This document shows, piece by piece, positions 6,684-12,761 of a stretch of DNA of 12,761 bases. The notes beneath the pieces were generated by a model, which ran no database searches, was not told where the DNA came from, and saw nothing but the letters and a program-made list of their open reading frames with translations. Positions within the stretch are counted from its first letter, which is position 1. The number at the start of each line of letters is the position of its first letter. This DNA comes from an uncultured Blautia sp. (GTDB lineage Bacteria > Bacillota > Clostridia > Lachnospirales > Lachnospiraceae). Both the position numbers and the translations under genes were made by a program. The DNA is taken from NCBI GenBank assembly GCA_934426285.1, contig CAKRYE010000054.1:1-12761 (forward strand), in the 5' to 3' direction.

Positions 6684-8270
6684 ATGGGAAGATTTGTAAA
6701 CCCAGACAGCAGTGCGTTTCAGGTTGCTCTTAACTCCCGAATATATGTGGATAAGACTGGTTTGATTGAGTACACAAACAGCGTTCTCAATACAACGAAT
6801 GCCTATATCTGCAATAGCCGACCGCGTCGGTTCGGAAAATCTTATGCGGCGAACATGCTGGCAGCATATTACAGTAAGGGAGCAGATTCTGAGCAGATGT
6901 TTTCTGGATTGAGGATAAGCAAGGATACCTATTTCAAAAAGCACCTCAATAAATATGATGTGATCCATATTGATATTCAGTGGTTTTTGGCAAACTGCGA
7001 TGATGCCGATAATGTAGTGAAGTATGTCACGGAAGCGGTTCTGGATGAACTACGGGAAGTTTATCCGGGTGTTCTGCCCCTTGAAGTATTTAGCTTGCCA
7101 GATGCACTTTCAAGAATCAAAGATAAAATGGGGCAGAAGTTTATTGTCATCATTGATGAATGGGATGTACTTATCCGTGATGAAGCATCCAATAAAAAGG
7201 CACAGGAAGATTATATAAATTTCCTGCGGGGAATGTTCAAAGGTACAGAACCCACAAAGTATATTCAACTGGCATATCTTACTGGTATTCTTCCTATAAA
7301 AAGAGAAAAAACACAATCAGCACTGAACAACTTTGATGAGTTTTCTATGCTGAGTGCGGGCAGTCTTGCACCCTATGTCGGTTTTACTGAAGAGGAAGTG
7401 CAGAAACTGGCAGAAGAATATCATCAGAATTTCAACGAGGTAAAACGTTGGTATGATGGATATCTGTTGAGGGATTATCAAGTCTATAATCCGCGAGCAG
7501 TTGTCAGTGTAATGCTTCAGGGGGAATTCAAGAGCTATTGGTCAGAAACTGCCTCTTATGATGCAATTGTTCCGCTGATCAATATGAATTATGATGGATT
7601 AAAAACAGCCATCATTGAAATGATTTCCGGTACAGAAGTTAAAGTAAACACAATGACCTTTAAGAATGATACGGTAAGTATTAAAAGCAAGGATGATGTG
7701 TTAACCTACATGATTCACCTGGGCTATCTTGGATATAACCAAAAGCTAAAGACTGCCTTTGTGCCGAACGAAGAAATTCGACAGGAACTTACAGCTGCTG
7801 TTGAAAGCAGGCATTGGAACGAGATGCTGGAATTCCAGAAAAATTCAGAGCAATTACTTGATGCTACATTGGATATGAATGGAGCAGCAGTTGCTGCGCA
7901 GATTGAAAAAATCCACAATGAGTATGCGTCCTCCATTCAGTATAACAATGAAAACTCGCTGAGTAGTGTTTTGACCATTGCATATTTGAGTGCAATGCAG
8001 TACTATTTTAAACCTGTCCGGGAACTGCCCACAGGACGCGGATTTGCAGATTTTGTTTTTATCCCTAAGCCTGAATACAGTTCATCCTATCCGGCGTTGA
8101 TTGTGGAGTTAAAATGGAATCAAAATGCGCAGACTGCCGTGATGCAAATCAAAGATAAAAAATATCCTTCTTCAATTCTGGACTACACGGGTGAGATTCT
8201 GCTTGTAGGAATCAATTATGACAAAGGCACCAAGGAGCATCAATGTCTGATTGAAAAATATTTTTTATAA
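6684..8270 (+). CDS. AAA-ATPase-like / PD-(D/E)XK nuclease family protein, copy 2
   Basis: This 528-residue protein is a full-length paralogue of the one at 512-2092; by eye about three quarters of residues are identical, aligned almost without gaps. It keeps every key motif: RPRRFGKS with Lys52, VIIDEWD with Asp158-Glu159, and the nuclease-like core Asp456 (GFADF) and Glu475-x-Lys477 (VELKW). The longest conserved block, from about FLRGMFKGTEPTKY to SALNNFDEF, differs at only a couple of residues, yet its codons differ at many third positions. Both copies therefore seem to be under selection as proteins. ATG 6684 has AAAGGAG at 6667-6673, a better site than that of copy 1. It follows 56 bases after the remnant at 6357-6627 and no clear promoter of its own is seen. 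The function is unproven; a defence or mobile-DNA role is inferred from domains and neighbours. Confidence 0.88.
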   Translation: MGRFVNPDSSAFQVALNSRIYVDKTGLIEYTNSVLNTTNAYICNSRPRRFGKSYAANMLAAYYSKGADSEQMFSGLRISKDTYFKKHLNKYDVIHIDIQWFLANCDDADNVVKYVTEAVLDELREVYPGVLPLEVFSLPDALSRIKDKMGQKFIVIIDEWDVLIRDEASNKKAQEDYINFLRGMFKGTEPTKYIQLAYLTGILPIKREKTQSALNNFDEFSMLSAGSLAPYVGFTEEEVQKLAEEYHQNFNEVKRWYDGYLLRDYQVYNPRAVVSVMLQGEFKSYWSETASYDAIVPLINMNYDGLKTAIIEMISGTEVKVNTMTFKNDTVSIKSKDDVLTYMIHLGYLGYNQKLKTAFVPNEEIRQELTAAVESRHWNEMLEFQKNSEQLLDATLDMNGAAVAAQIEKIHNEYASSIQYNNENSLSSVLTIAYLSAMQYYFKPVRELPTGRGFADFVFIPKPEYSSSYPALIVELKWNQNAQTAVMQIKDKKYPSSILDYTGEILLVGINYDKGTKEHQCLIEKYFL

Positions 8271-8345
8271 GACACTCAAACTTTCTGTCACATCAGGAGA
8301 AAGAAGCTCAATTTAGTTGTAAAATTTTGGTAAGTTAACAAACTA

Positions 8346-8374
8346 TTGACTTTGCAATCAATCTGATTTATTAT
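8346..8374 (+). promoter_or_regulatory. Sigma-A-type promoter of the DUF234 ATPase gene
   Basis: TTGACT (8346-8351) and TATTAT (8369-8374) are spaced by 17 bases. A second candidate -10, TATACT (8372-8377), would need a 20-base spacer. Transcription would start near 8381, inside the dyad described at 8372-8417, giving a leader of about 55 bases. Confidence 0.6.
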
Positions 8375-8417
8375 ACTCGCAAGAAAGTGACTCACGAGTT
8401 ACTAACTTACGAGTATA
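8372..8417. promoter_or_regulatory. 46-bp dyad operator made of two interleaved palindromes
   Basis: The 46 bases read the same on both strands at 36 positions, centred between 8394 and 8395. Outer arms TATACTCG (8372-8379) and CGAGTATA (8410-8417) are perfect. ACTC at 8375 and 8390 and GAGT at 8396 and 8411 repeat at 15-base offsets, giving two overlapping 25-bp palindromes (8375-8399 and 8390-8414). The dyad overlaps the -10 box and transcription start, so a bound dimer pair would block initiation. As RNA the same bases could also fold into a hairpin. The binding protein is unknown. Confidence 0.65.
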
Positions 8418-8435
8418 ATTATCGGAGGTGGACGG

Positions 8436-9833
8436 ATGAGTAAATTCTATTGCCGTGAGGATGAGCTTCGTAAACTGAATAAGCGGTATGCTGGTGATAA
8501 GTTTGAATGTATTGTCATCTACGGCAGACGGCGTGTTGGGAAAACAGCACTGATTAATGAATTCTGTAAGGATAAGCCTACTATTTTTTTCTCTGCTTTG
8601 AATACGACAGGAAAGGAAAATCTGGAGGCCCTCTCAAAGTCAATCATGAGTTTTGAGCGGCCAGATATGGAATCTGTACCGGAGTTCAGGTCCTACGATG
8701 CTGCTTTGGATGAGCTAACAGCACTTTCAATGGAAAAACGAATCGTCTTTGTTATTGACGAATATCCGTATCTCGCAAAGGCAAAACCGGCCATTTCAGC
8801 AATGCTGCAGCACATCATTGACCACAAATGGACTGAATCTAAGATGTATCTGATTCTTTGCGGTTCTTCTATGAGTTTCATGGAAAATCAGGTACTTGGA
8901 AAGGAAAGTCCTCTGTATGGCAGACGTACCGGCCAGTTTAAGATTGAACCGCTGGACTATAGGGAAACGGCTGTGTTCCACCCGGATCTATCCCCAGAAG
9001 ATAATTCCCTGATTTATGGAATTACGGGAGGAGTTCCACACTATATCAACAAGTTGGATGTGAGAGATAGTGTGGATGAAGCCTTGTTAGATAACTTCTT
9101 TGACCGTTCCAGCTATCTGTATGAGGAGCCTGGAAATCTGTTGAAACAGGAGCTTCGGGAACCAGCCATTTATAATGCAATCATCAAAGCGATTGCTGAG
9201 GGCGCTTCCCGAATGAACGATATTAAGATGAAAGTCGGTGAGGAGAATTCTGTTGTATCAAAATATCTGAAGACACTGATTGACCTTGGAATTGCGAAGA
9301 AAGAAACTCCAATTACAGAAAAACCAGGCAAGAAAACCATCTATCTTCTGGCTGATAACTTTTTCCGGTTCTGGTATCGGTTTGTGCCAGTTAATATGAG
9401 TGCCATTGACTCTGGCAGAATCGCAAAAATCTATCCGTATGCTGTAAAACAGTATTTGCCAGATTATATGGGGCTGATTTTTGAGAAAATGTGTCAGGAT
9501 TATCTACTCTATTATTCGGACAACCTTCCCATTGAGCTAAGTGAAATCGGTCAATGGTGGGGGACAGACTCAAAGAAAAAAAAGCAGGTACAAATTGATA
9601 TTGTTGGAACACCTGTTGAGGGCAAGGACTATATCATTGGTTCATGTAAGTACAGAAATGAGAAAATTGGCATGGATGAACTTGATTTAATCAAAGATTA
9701 TGCATCCGTTTTCGGAAAAGGCAACAACTATCATTATTATATTTTCTCTAAGGGCGGATTTACGGATGGACTTCTTCAGGCACAGAAACGCGGTGAAGTT
9801 CATCTGATAACACTGGAAGATTTTTACAAATAA
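8436..9833 (+). CDS. AAA ATPase with winged helix and DUF234 nuclease-like domain
   Basis: This 465-residue cytoplasmic protein belongs to the archaeal-type ATPase (PF01637 type) family with a DUF234 C-terminus. Residues 30-37 form the Walker A loop GRRRVGKT. RIVFVIDEY puts the Walker B Asp108-Glu109 at the end of a beta strand, and LILCGSS at 139-145 is the sensor strand. Residues about 245-310 read as a winged helix (AEGASRMNDIKMKVG, then SVVSKYLKTLIDLGI). The C-terminal part has IFEKMCQDYL, then QIDIVGT and IIGSCKY, matching the E...D...(x)xK pattern of a PD-(D/E)XK-like fold, with Cys in place of the usual Glu before the Lys. GGAGGTG (8424-8430) lies five bases before ATG 8436. It has its own promoter and a large dyad. 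The role of the family is poorly known; its winged helix could bind the dyad, but that is inference. The gene seems monocistronic. Confidence 0.87.
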   Translation: MSKFYCREDELRKLNKRYAGDKFECIVIYGRRRVGKTALINEFCKDKPTIFFSALNTTGKENLEALSKSIMSFERPDMESVPEFRSYDAALDELTALSMEKRIVFVIDEYPYLAKAKPAISAMLQHIIDHKWTESKMYLILCGSSMSFMENQVLGKESPLYGRRTGQFKIEPLDYRETAVFHPDLSPEDNSLIYGITGGVPHYINKLDVRDSVDEALLDNFFDRSSYLYEEPGNLLKQELREPAIYNAIIKAIAEGASRMNDIKMKVGEENSVVSKYLKTLIDLGIAKKETPITEKPGKKTIYLLADNFFRFWYRFVPVNMSAIDSGRIAKIYPYAVKQYLPDYMGLIFEKMCQDYLLYYSDNLPIELSEIGQWWGTDSKKKKQVQIDIVGTPVEGKDYIIGSCKYRNEKIGMDELDLIKDYASVFGKGNNYHYYIFSKGGFTDGLLQAQKRGEVHLITLEDFYK

Positions 9834-9867
9834 AAATTCAACCCTTACGTAAAAAATCTCTTTTCGA

Positions 9868-9889
9868 ATATTGTCCAATATAGTATAAT
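9868..9889 (+). promoter_or_regulatory. Promoter -10 with overlapping short dyad
   Basis: TATAAT at 9884-9889 is a perfect -10 box, 32 bases before the start at 9922. No good -35 is seen at normal spacing (TTTTCG at 9861-9866), which suggests an activator or a weak promoter. The dyad ATATTG (9868-9873) and CAATAT (9876-9881) fills the spacer and may be an operator. A ribosome-binding site GAGGGGAA lies at 9908-9915. Confidence 0.5.
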
Positions 9890-9921
9890 AATTTCCACAA
9901 ACTTTTGAGAGGGGAAATTGT

Positions 9922-12036
9922 ATGAAGAAAAAACTATTGGCGTATTTTCTTGTTTTTGCGTTTGCATCCACCAGTGTTTTATCTGGTTCTGTCATAAGCT
10001 ATGGACAGAATGATGCTGAGGTTTCAGATCCAGTGAATGAAATGGAGGAATTCAGTGATGGCAGTACATCTGAATTAAGTCTGTCAGATGATATGGTAAT
10101 TCCGAATGCGGGAGAGTCTGCATATGCTTACAGTAACACAGCCAGTTCTAATGGAGTCACATTAAAAGTCGAATGGAATGCTCCCGTATTAGGGCAGCCC
10201 ACTGTATTTCATGTTTCCGCAGAAGGCGGCAGTGGCAATTATTTATTCCGCATGGACGCGCCATCCTATTCTGATCCAGGAGTATTTCAGTACGAATCCG
10301 TTGCTGATCCCAGTCGAGGTGAGTGGATGGGCTATACCGCTGCCTGCAGTTCTCACGACTTTACTTTTACAATGACTGCTTCCGGTACTTATAATTTCAG
10401 ATTTTATCTTATGGATAAAAATGCCGGCGTTTATTATTTACGTTCCAATACATTTATTTCTGTTTCTGATATTAATTATCCCAGTGTGAATTCAATTATA
10501 TCATCAGCCGTTGCACAATGCAGCAGCCAGACAGATGGGTCAGATTACCAAAAAGCACTGTGGCTCCACGATTGGCTTCTGAAGCAGCTGGATTATGATA
10601 ATTCACTGAAATATTCTTCAGCAGAAAGTGCTTTGACACGGGGACTGGGTACCTGTCAGGCTTATGAAAGTGCTTATTCACGATTGTTGACAGCAGCAGG
10701 CATTGAAAATGCAGAAACAAGAGATACCTATGATGGTCATACATGGAATGCCATGAAGCTTGACGGAGAGTGGTATCAGGTGGATTGTACCTGGGATGAT
10801 TCTAAGGATCAGTGGTATAATTTTGACCAGAGCCGGTTATATTTTGGTCTTTCCGATGAGCTTATGGCTATTGCACATCCCGGACATAGTAAAATCTATA
10901 CCCAAAGTGGTTATGGGACTCGTTCCACAAGTCTGGCAGACAATTATTTTGTCAGATCAGGGGATGCCAAACTCTGGGCGAAAGCCTATATTACCCGAAT
11001 CCAGGAAAATCTGAATGCCGGAAAAACGACATTTACCATTGCTGCTGATAATGCCGCTTATCCGCCAAGTATATCCGGCATCCAGAACGGAATTATTGCT
11101 TATGCACTAAATCATATGGATTGGACTGTGAATGGTAAGAAGGTTACTGTACAGGCATCCGGTGAAGCCAAGCAGTTTACATTTACCGTCGAAGGACTTG
11201 CCGCTCCGGTTCCGACTGCGACACCGGTTCCAACTGCAACCCCGATTCCGACGGCAACTCCGGTTCCTACGGCTACCCCGGTTCCTACGGCTACTCCAGT
11301 TCCTACGGCTACTCCAGTTCCTACGGCAACTCCGGTTCCTACGGCTACCCCGGTTCCTACGGCTACTCCAGTTCCTACGGCTACCCCGGTTCCTACGGCT
11401 ACTCCAGTTCCTACGGCTACCCCAGTTCCAACAGCAGCTCCAAAACCAACTACAATTCCAAAACCAACTGCAACACCAAAGCCAACTGCGACTCCAAAAC
11501 CAACTGTAGCTCCAAAGCCAACTGTAGCACCAAAACCAACTGCAGCTCCAAAGCCATCTACAGCTCCAAAACCAACTGTAGCACCAAAGCCAACTACAGC
11601 TCCAGTTCCTACTACAGCTGCCCCAACACCAACTGCAACCCCGATGCCAACTGTAATCCCAAAACCAACCGCAACTCCGGCAGTATCTCCGCTTCCTTCA
11701 GGTACTCCGAAACCTGCAGTTACACCGGTTCCTTCTGTCAGTAAGCCTTCCAAACCTGTAATAACCGGTATTTCCAACAAATCCAAAAACAAACTGGTCA
11801 TTACATGGAAAAAGCAAAAAGATGCCAAAGGTTATGAAATTTACAGAAAAACCGGTAAAAAGGGTTCTTACAAAAAAATCAAAGTGATAAAGAAGGGTTC
11901 TACTGTAACATATACAAATTCCAAATTAAAGAAAGGTAAAACCTATTATTACAAGATACGTTCATATAAGTATAATACAAATGGTAAAAAAATATACAGC
12001 AGCTGGTCTTCAGTAAAAGGTAAAACCAGTAAATAA
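9922..12036 (+). CDS. Secreted transglutaminase-like protein with Pro/Thr repeats and FN3-like tail
   Basis: This 704-residue protein begins with a signal peptide (MKKKLLAYFLVFAFASTSVL, cleavage probably near residue 28). A beta-rich segment follows (about 78-182), then a transglutaminase-like domain (about 190-300) with the papain-fold triad Cys245 (GLGTCQAY), His273 (YDGHTWN) and Asp288 (YQVDCTWDD). Residues 429-585 are 26 hexapeptide repeats of type PVPTAT and PKPTxA, an extended linker that probably spans the cell wall and may be glycosylated on Thr. The last 95 or so residues form a Lys/Tyr-rich fibronectin type III-like domain (LVITWKKQKDAKGYEIYRK, KGKTYYYKIRSY). There is no LPXTG motif, so retention on the wall, if any, would depend on the basic tail. 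The substrate is unknown; such domains in clostridia may be proteases, amidases or cross-linkers. Start is ATG 9922 with GAGGGGAA upstream. Confidence 0.9.
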   Translation: MKKKLLAYFLVFAFASTSVLSGSVISYGQNDAEVSDPVNEMEEFSDGSTSELSLSDDMVIPNAGESAYAYSNTASSNGVTLKVEWNAPVLGQPTVFHVSAEGGSGNYLFRMDAPSYSDPGVFQYESVADPSRGEWMGYTAACSSHDFTFTMTASGTYNFRFYLMDKNAGVYYLRSNTFISVSDINYPSVNSIISSAVAQCSSQTDGSDYQKALWLHDWLLKQLDYDNSLKYSSAESALTRGLGTCQAYESAYSRLLTAAGIENAETRDTYDGHTWNAMKLDGEWYQVDCTWDDSKDQWYNFDQSRLYFGLSDELMAIAHPGHSKIYTQSGYGTRSTSLADNYFVRSGDAKLWAKAYITRIQENLNAGKTTFTIAADNAAYPPSISGIQNGIIAYALNHMDWTVNGKKVTVQASGEAKQFTFTVEGLAAPVPTATPVPTATPIPTATPVPTATPVPTATPVPTATPVPTATPVPTATPVPTATPVPTATPVPTATPVPTATPVPTAAPKPTTIPKPTATPKPTATPKPTVAPKPTVAPKPTAAPKPSTAPKPTVAPKPTTAPVPTTAAPTPTATPMPTVIPKPTATPAVSPLPSGTPKPAVTPVPSVSKPSKPVITGISNKSKNKLVITWKKQKDAKGYEIYRKTGKKGSYKKIKVIKKGSTVTYTNSKLKKGKTYYYKIRSYKYNTNGKKIYSSWSSVKGKTSK
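11206..11676 (+). repeat. 18-bp coding minisatellite, 26 units
   Basis: Thirteen units of CCGGTTCCTACGGCTACC type (11206-11439) are followed by ten CCAAAACCAACTGCA type units (11440-11619), one extra Ala codon (11620-11622) and three more units (11623-11676). They encode PVPTAT and PKPT-type hexapeptides. Units from 11260 to 11421 are nearly identical at DNA level, differing mainly in the last base of Pro, Ala and Thr codons, which points to recent expansion. All units are a multiple of three, so length changes keep the frame. Confidence 0.92.
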
Positions 12037-12106
12037 CTATTGATACATTTTTTGCTATATTGATGAACAAAGCTGATTGAACAGCTTCTTGATAATTGGG
12101 AACTCT

Positions 12107-12526
12107 ATGGAAGAAAAAAGAGCACCGATGACGAAAGTCAGCGTAGAAGCGGAGCGGCAGCGCAGATACTGTGCCGTAAAGAAGTTGAGGACAGAACCGA
12201 CAGAGGAGCATCTGTGGGAGGTGGTTCTGTTCTATCAGAAAGTGAAATTTAAAACCTACTCCGGATTACCATTTTCCTATGAAGTACGAAAAGGAAGAAA
12301 TGGACAATACACGAAAGAACTATGGATTGACCGCCGGGAGAAGAGTAAGAGTCTGGCATGGAGTTCTGTGCGCCTTGCCTTTCATAATATAAAAGAGATG
12401 GGAGCGGTCGTTGACCGCCCCAAATCTCTGGGTGATATCCGAGGTGTGACTTACATCTATGGAATGTTTTACCGGTTTGGTCTGATTGATGTACCGGATG
12501 ATGTAAAAGAGAAAATGAAAGGCTAA
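12107..12526 (+). CDS. Small conserved hypothetical protein
   Basis: This basic protein of 139 residues (from ATG 12107) has no signal peptide and no membrane segment. It includes AERQRRYCAVKKLRTEPTEE, then FYQKVKFKTYSGLPFSYEV, the segment KGRNGQYTKELWIDRREKSK and a C-terminal DIRGVTYIYGMFYRFGLID. The even charge, aromatic strands and lack of low-complexity sequence make it look like a real folded cytoplasmic protein, and I recall similar sequences in Lachnospiraceae without a known function. The start is uncertain: TTG 12077 would add ten residues, and ATG 12128 (MTKVSVEAE) would remove seven. None has a strong ribosome-binding site. It ends 22 bases before an intrinsic terminator and may be transcribed together with the transglutaminase gene 70 bases upstream, since no terminator is seen between them. 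Confidence 0.7.
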   Translation: MEEKRAPMTKVSVEAERQRRYCAVKKLRTEPTEEHLWEVVLFYQKVKFKTYSGLPFSYEVRKGRNGQYTKELWIDRREKSKSLAWSSVRLAFHNIKEMGAVVDRPKSLGDIRGVTYIYGMFYRFGLIDVPDDVKEKMKG

Positions 12527-12548
12527 TTTAGATTTACGGCGGGTCATA

Positions 12549-12587
12549 ATATCAGATGGGGATTAACTCCCATCTGATATATTTTTT
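12549..12587 (+). terminator. Strong intrinsic terminator
   Basis: ATATCAGATGGG (12549-12560) pairs perfectly with CCCATCTGATAT (12569-12580) around an 8-base loop, and is followed by A and six T (12582-12587). It closes the transcript of the small hypothetical gene and insulates bioY. Confidence 0.92.
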
Positions 12588-12594
12588 AGGCAAA

Positions 12595-12625
12595 TTGTAA
12601 ACTACACAAATTAAAAAGTTGACAA
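12595..12625. promoter_or_regulatory. BirA-type biotin operator
   Basis: TTGTAAAC (12595-12602), a 15-base spacer, and GTTGACAA (12618-12625) form an inverted repeat with one mismatch in eight. It matches the known TTGTWAAC-N15-GTTWACAA biotin signal of bacterial BirA. The right arm contains the -35 box, so binding of biotin-loaded BirA would block RNA polymerase. Confidence 0.8.
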
Positions 12626-12647
12626 TCAATTCTCTATGCTTTAAAAT
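12619..12647 (+). promoter_or_regulatory. Promoter of bioY
   Basis: A perfect TTGACA (12619-12624), a 17-base spacer and TAAAAT (12642-12647) form a strong sigma-A promoter. It sits within and just after the BirA operator. Confidence 0.8.
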
Positions 12648-12678
12648 GGTAAACTATAAAACATATGGAGGTTTACAA
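12647..12678. promoter_or_regulatory. Possible second BirA-like site over the ribosome-binding site
   Basis: TGGTAAAC (12647-12654) and GTTTACAA (12671-12678) form a second inverted repeat with a 16-base spacer, one base longer than the upstream site. It covers GGAGG (12667-12671) and touches the ATG. It may be a weaker second operator or a relic. Confidence 0.4.
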
Positions 12679-12761
12679 ATGACAAAAACAAAAAGCATGA
12701 TCTATTGCGGACTTTTTACGGCATTGATTGCAGCAGGTGCGTTTATTAAAATCCCTATACC
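12679..12761 (+). CDS. bioY: Biotin transporter BioY (5' part, runs off the window)
   Basis: The visible 27 residues start MTKTKSMIYCGLFTALIAAG and continue AFIKIPI, which matches the N-terminus of BioY: a short basic start, then a membrane helix with the GLFTALIAAGAFIKIP signature. BioY is the membrane substrate-binding (S) component of an ECF-type biotin importer and works alone or with the shared energy-coupling module. ATG 12679 has GGAGG at 12667-12671. The BirA-type operator and promoter directly upstream support the call, because biotin uptake genes are repressed when biotin is plentiful. Only the first helix is in the window. Confidence 0.85.
   Translation, partial: MTKTKSMIYCGLFTALIAAGAFIKIPI

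Noticed and set aside
6486..6968. Minus-strand frame of 160 codons
   Set aside because: Lies across the remnant and the start of the AAA/PD-(D/E)XK copy 2 coding region; no ribosome-binding site or family resemblance.
8280..8302. CTTTCT/AGAAAG pairing after copy 2 as a terminator
   Set aside because: Weak AT-rich 6-bp stem without a T-run.
11206..11676. Regular repeats as a possible CRISPR array
   Set aside because: Units are contiguous 18-mers without spacers and are read in frame as PVPTAT-type peptide.
11112..11828. Long minus-strand frame of Gly/Val repeats
   Set aside because: It is the antisense shadow of the 18-bp coding repeat, which keeps all frames open; no start signals.
12070..12087. 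AAGCTG/CAGCTT hairpin after the transglutaminase gene as a terminator
   Set aside because: Only a 6-bp stem and no T-run follows.
12077..12106. TTG 12077 as start of the small hypothetical gene
   Set aside because: No ribosome-binding site, and the extra residues overlap a short hairpin; ATG 12107 or 12128 is more likely.

Overview
The window looks like a chromosomal accessory region of a gut-type Firmicute, most likely a Lachnospiraceae-like clostridium. The basis is AT-rich coding DNA with strong Shine-Dalgarno sites, a BioY gene behind a BirA-type operator, a secreted transglutaminase with proline/threonine repeats, and the families present. The taxonomic call is inference from gene content and style, not from a marker gene.

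Layout, all genes on the + strand. Positions 1-81 hold the possible tail of an unidentified gene. Positions 82-499 have no convincing gene but contain an imperfect direct repeat and a long perfect-stem hairpin. From 512 to 9833 runs a block of ATPase, nuclease and helicase genes: an AAA-ATPase-like/PD-(D/E)XK protein (512-2092), a GajA-like OLD nuclease (2486-4423) overlapping a GajB-like UvrD helicase (4420-6354), a second, clearly paralogous AAA/PD-(D/E)XK protein (6684-8270), and an AAA-winged helix-DUF234 protein (8436-9833) with its own promoter and an elaborate 46-bp dyad. The OLD plus UvrD pair is a Gabija-type anti-phage module. The two gaps flanking it are not empty: each holds the wreck of a small gene with frameshifts, of types usually found on conjugative or recombinase-encoding elements, so the defence cassette seems to sit in the scar of decayed mobile DNA.

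From 9922 the window returns to ordinary surface and metabolic genes: a secreted transglutaminase-like protein with 26 hexapeptide repeats and a C-terminal FN3-like domain, a small conserved hypothetical protein ending in a strong intrinsic terminator, and the start of bioY with a BirA-type operator laid over its promoter.

Working together: GajA and GajB are very probably co-translated and form one system. The two AAA/PD-(D/E)XK paralogues and the DUF234 ATPase are probable neighbours in a defence or mobile-element island; nothing in the sequence proves they cooperate with Gabija. The most notable points are the Gabija variant with an N-terminal cysteine cluster on its helicase, the paralogue bracket around it, the inferred 83-residue pseudogene, and the two interleaved palindromes in front of the DUF234 gene.
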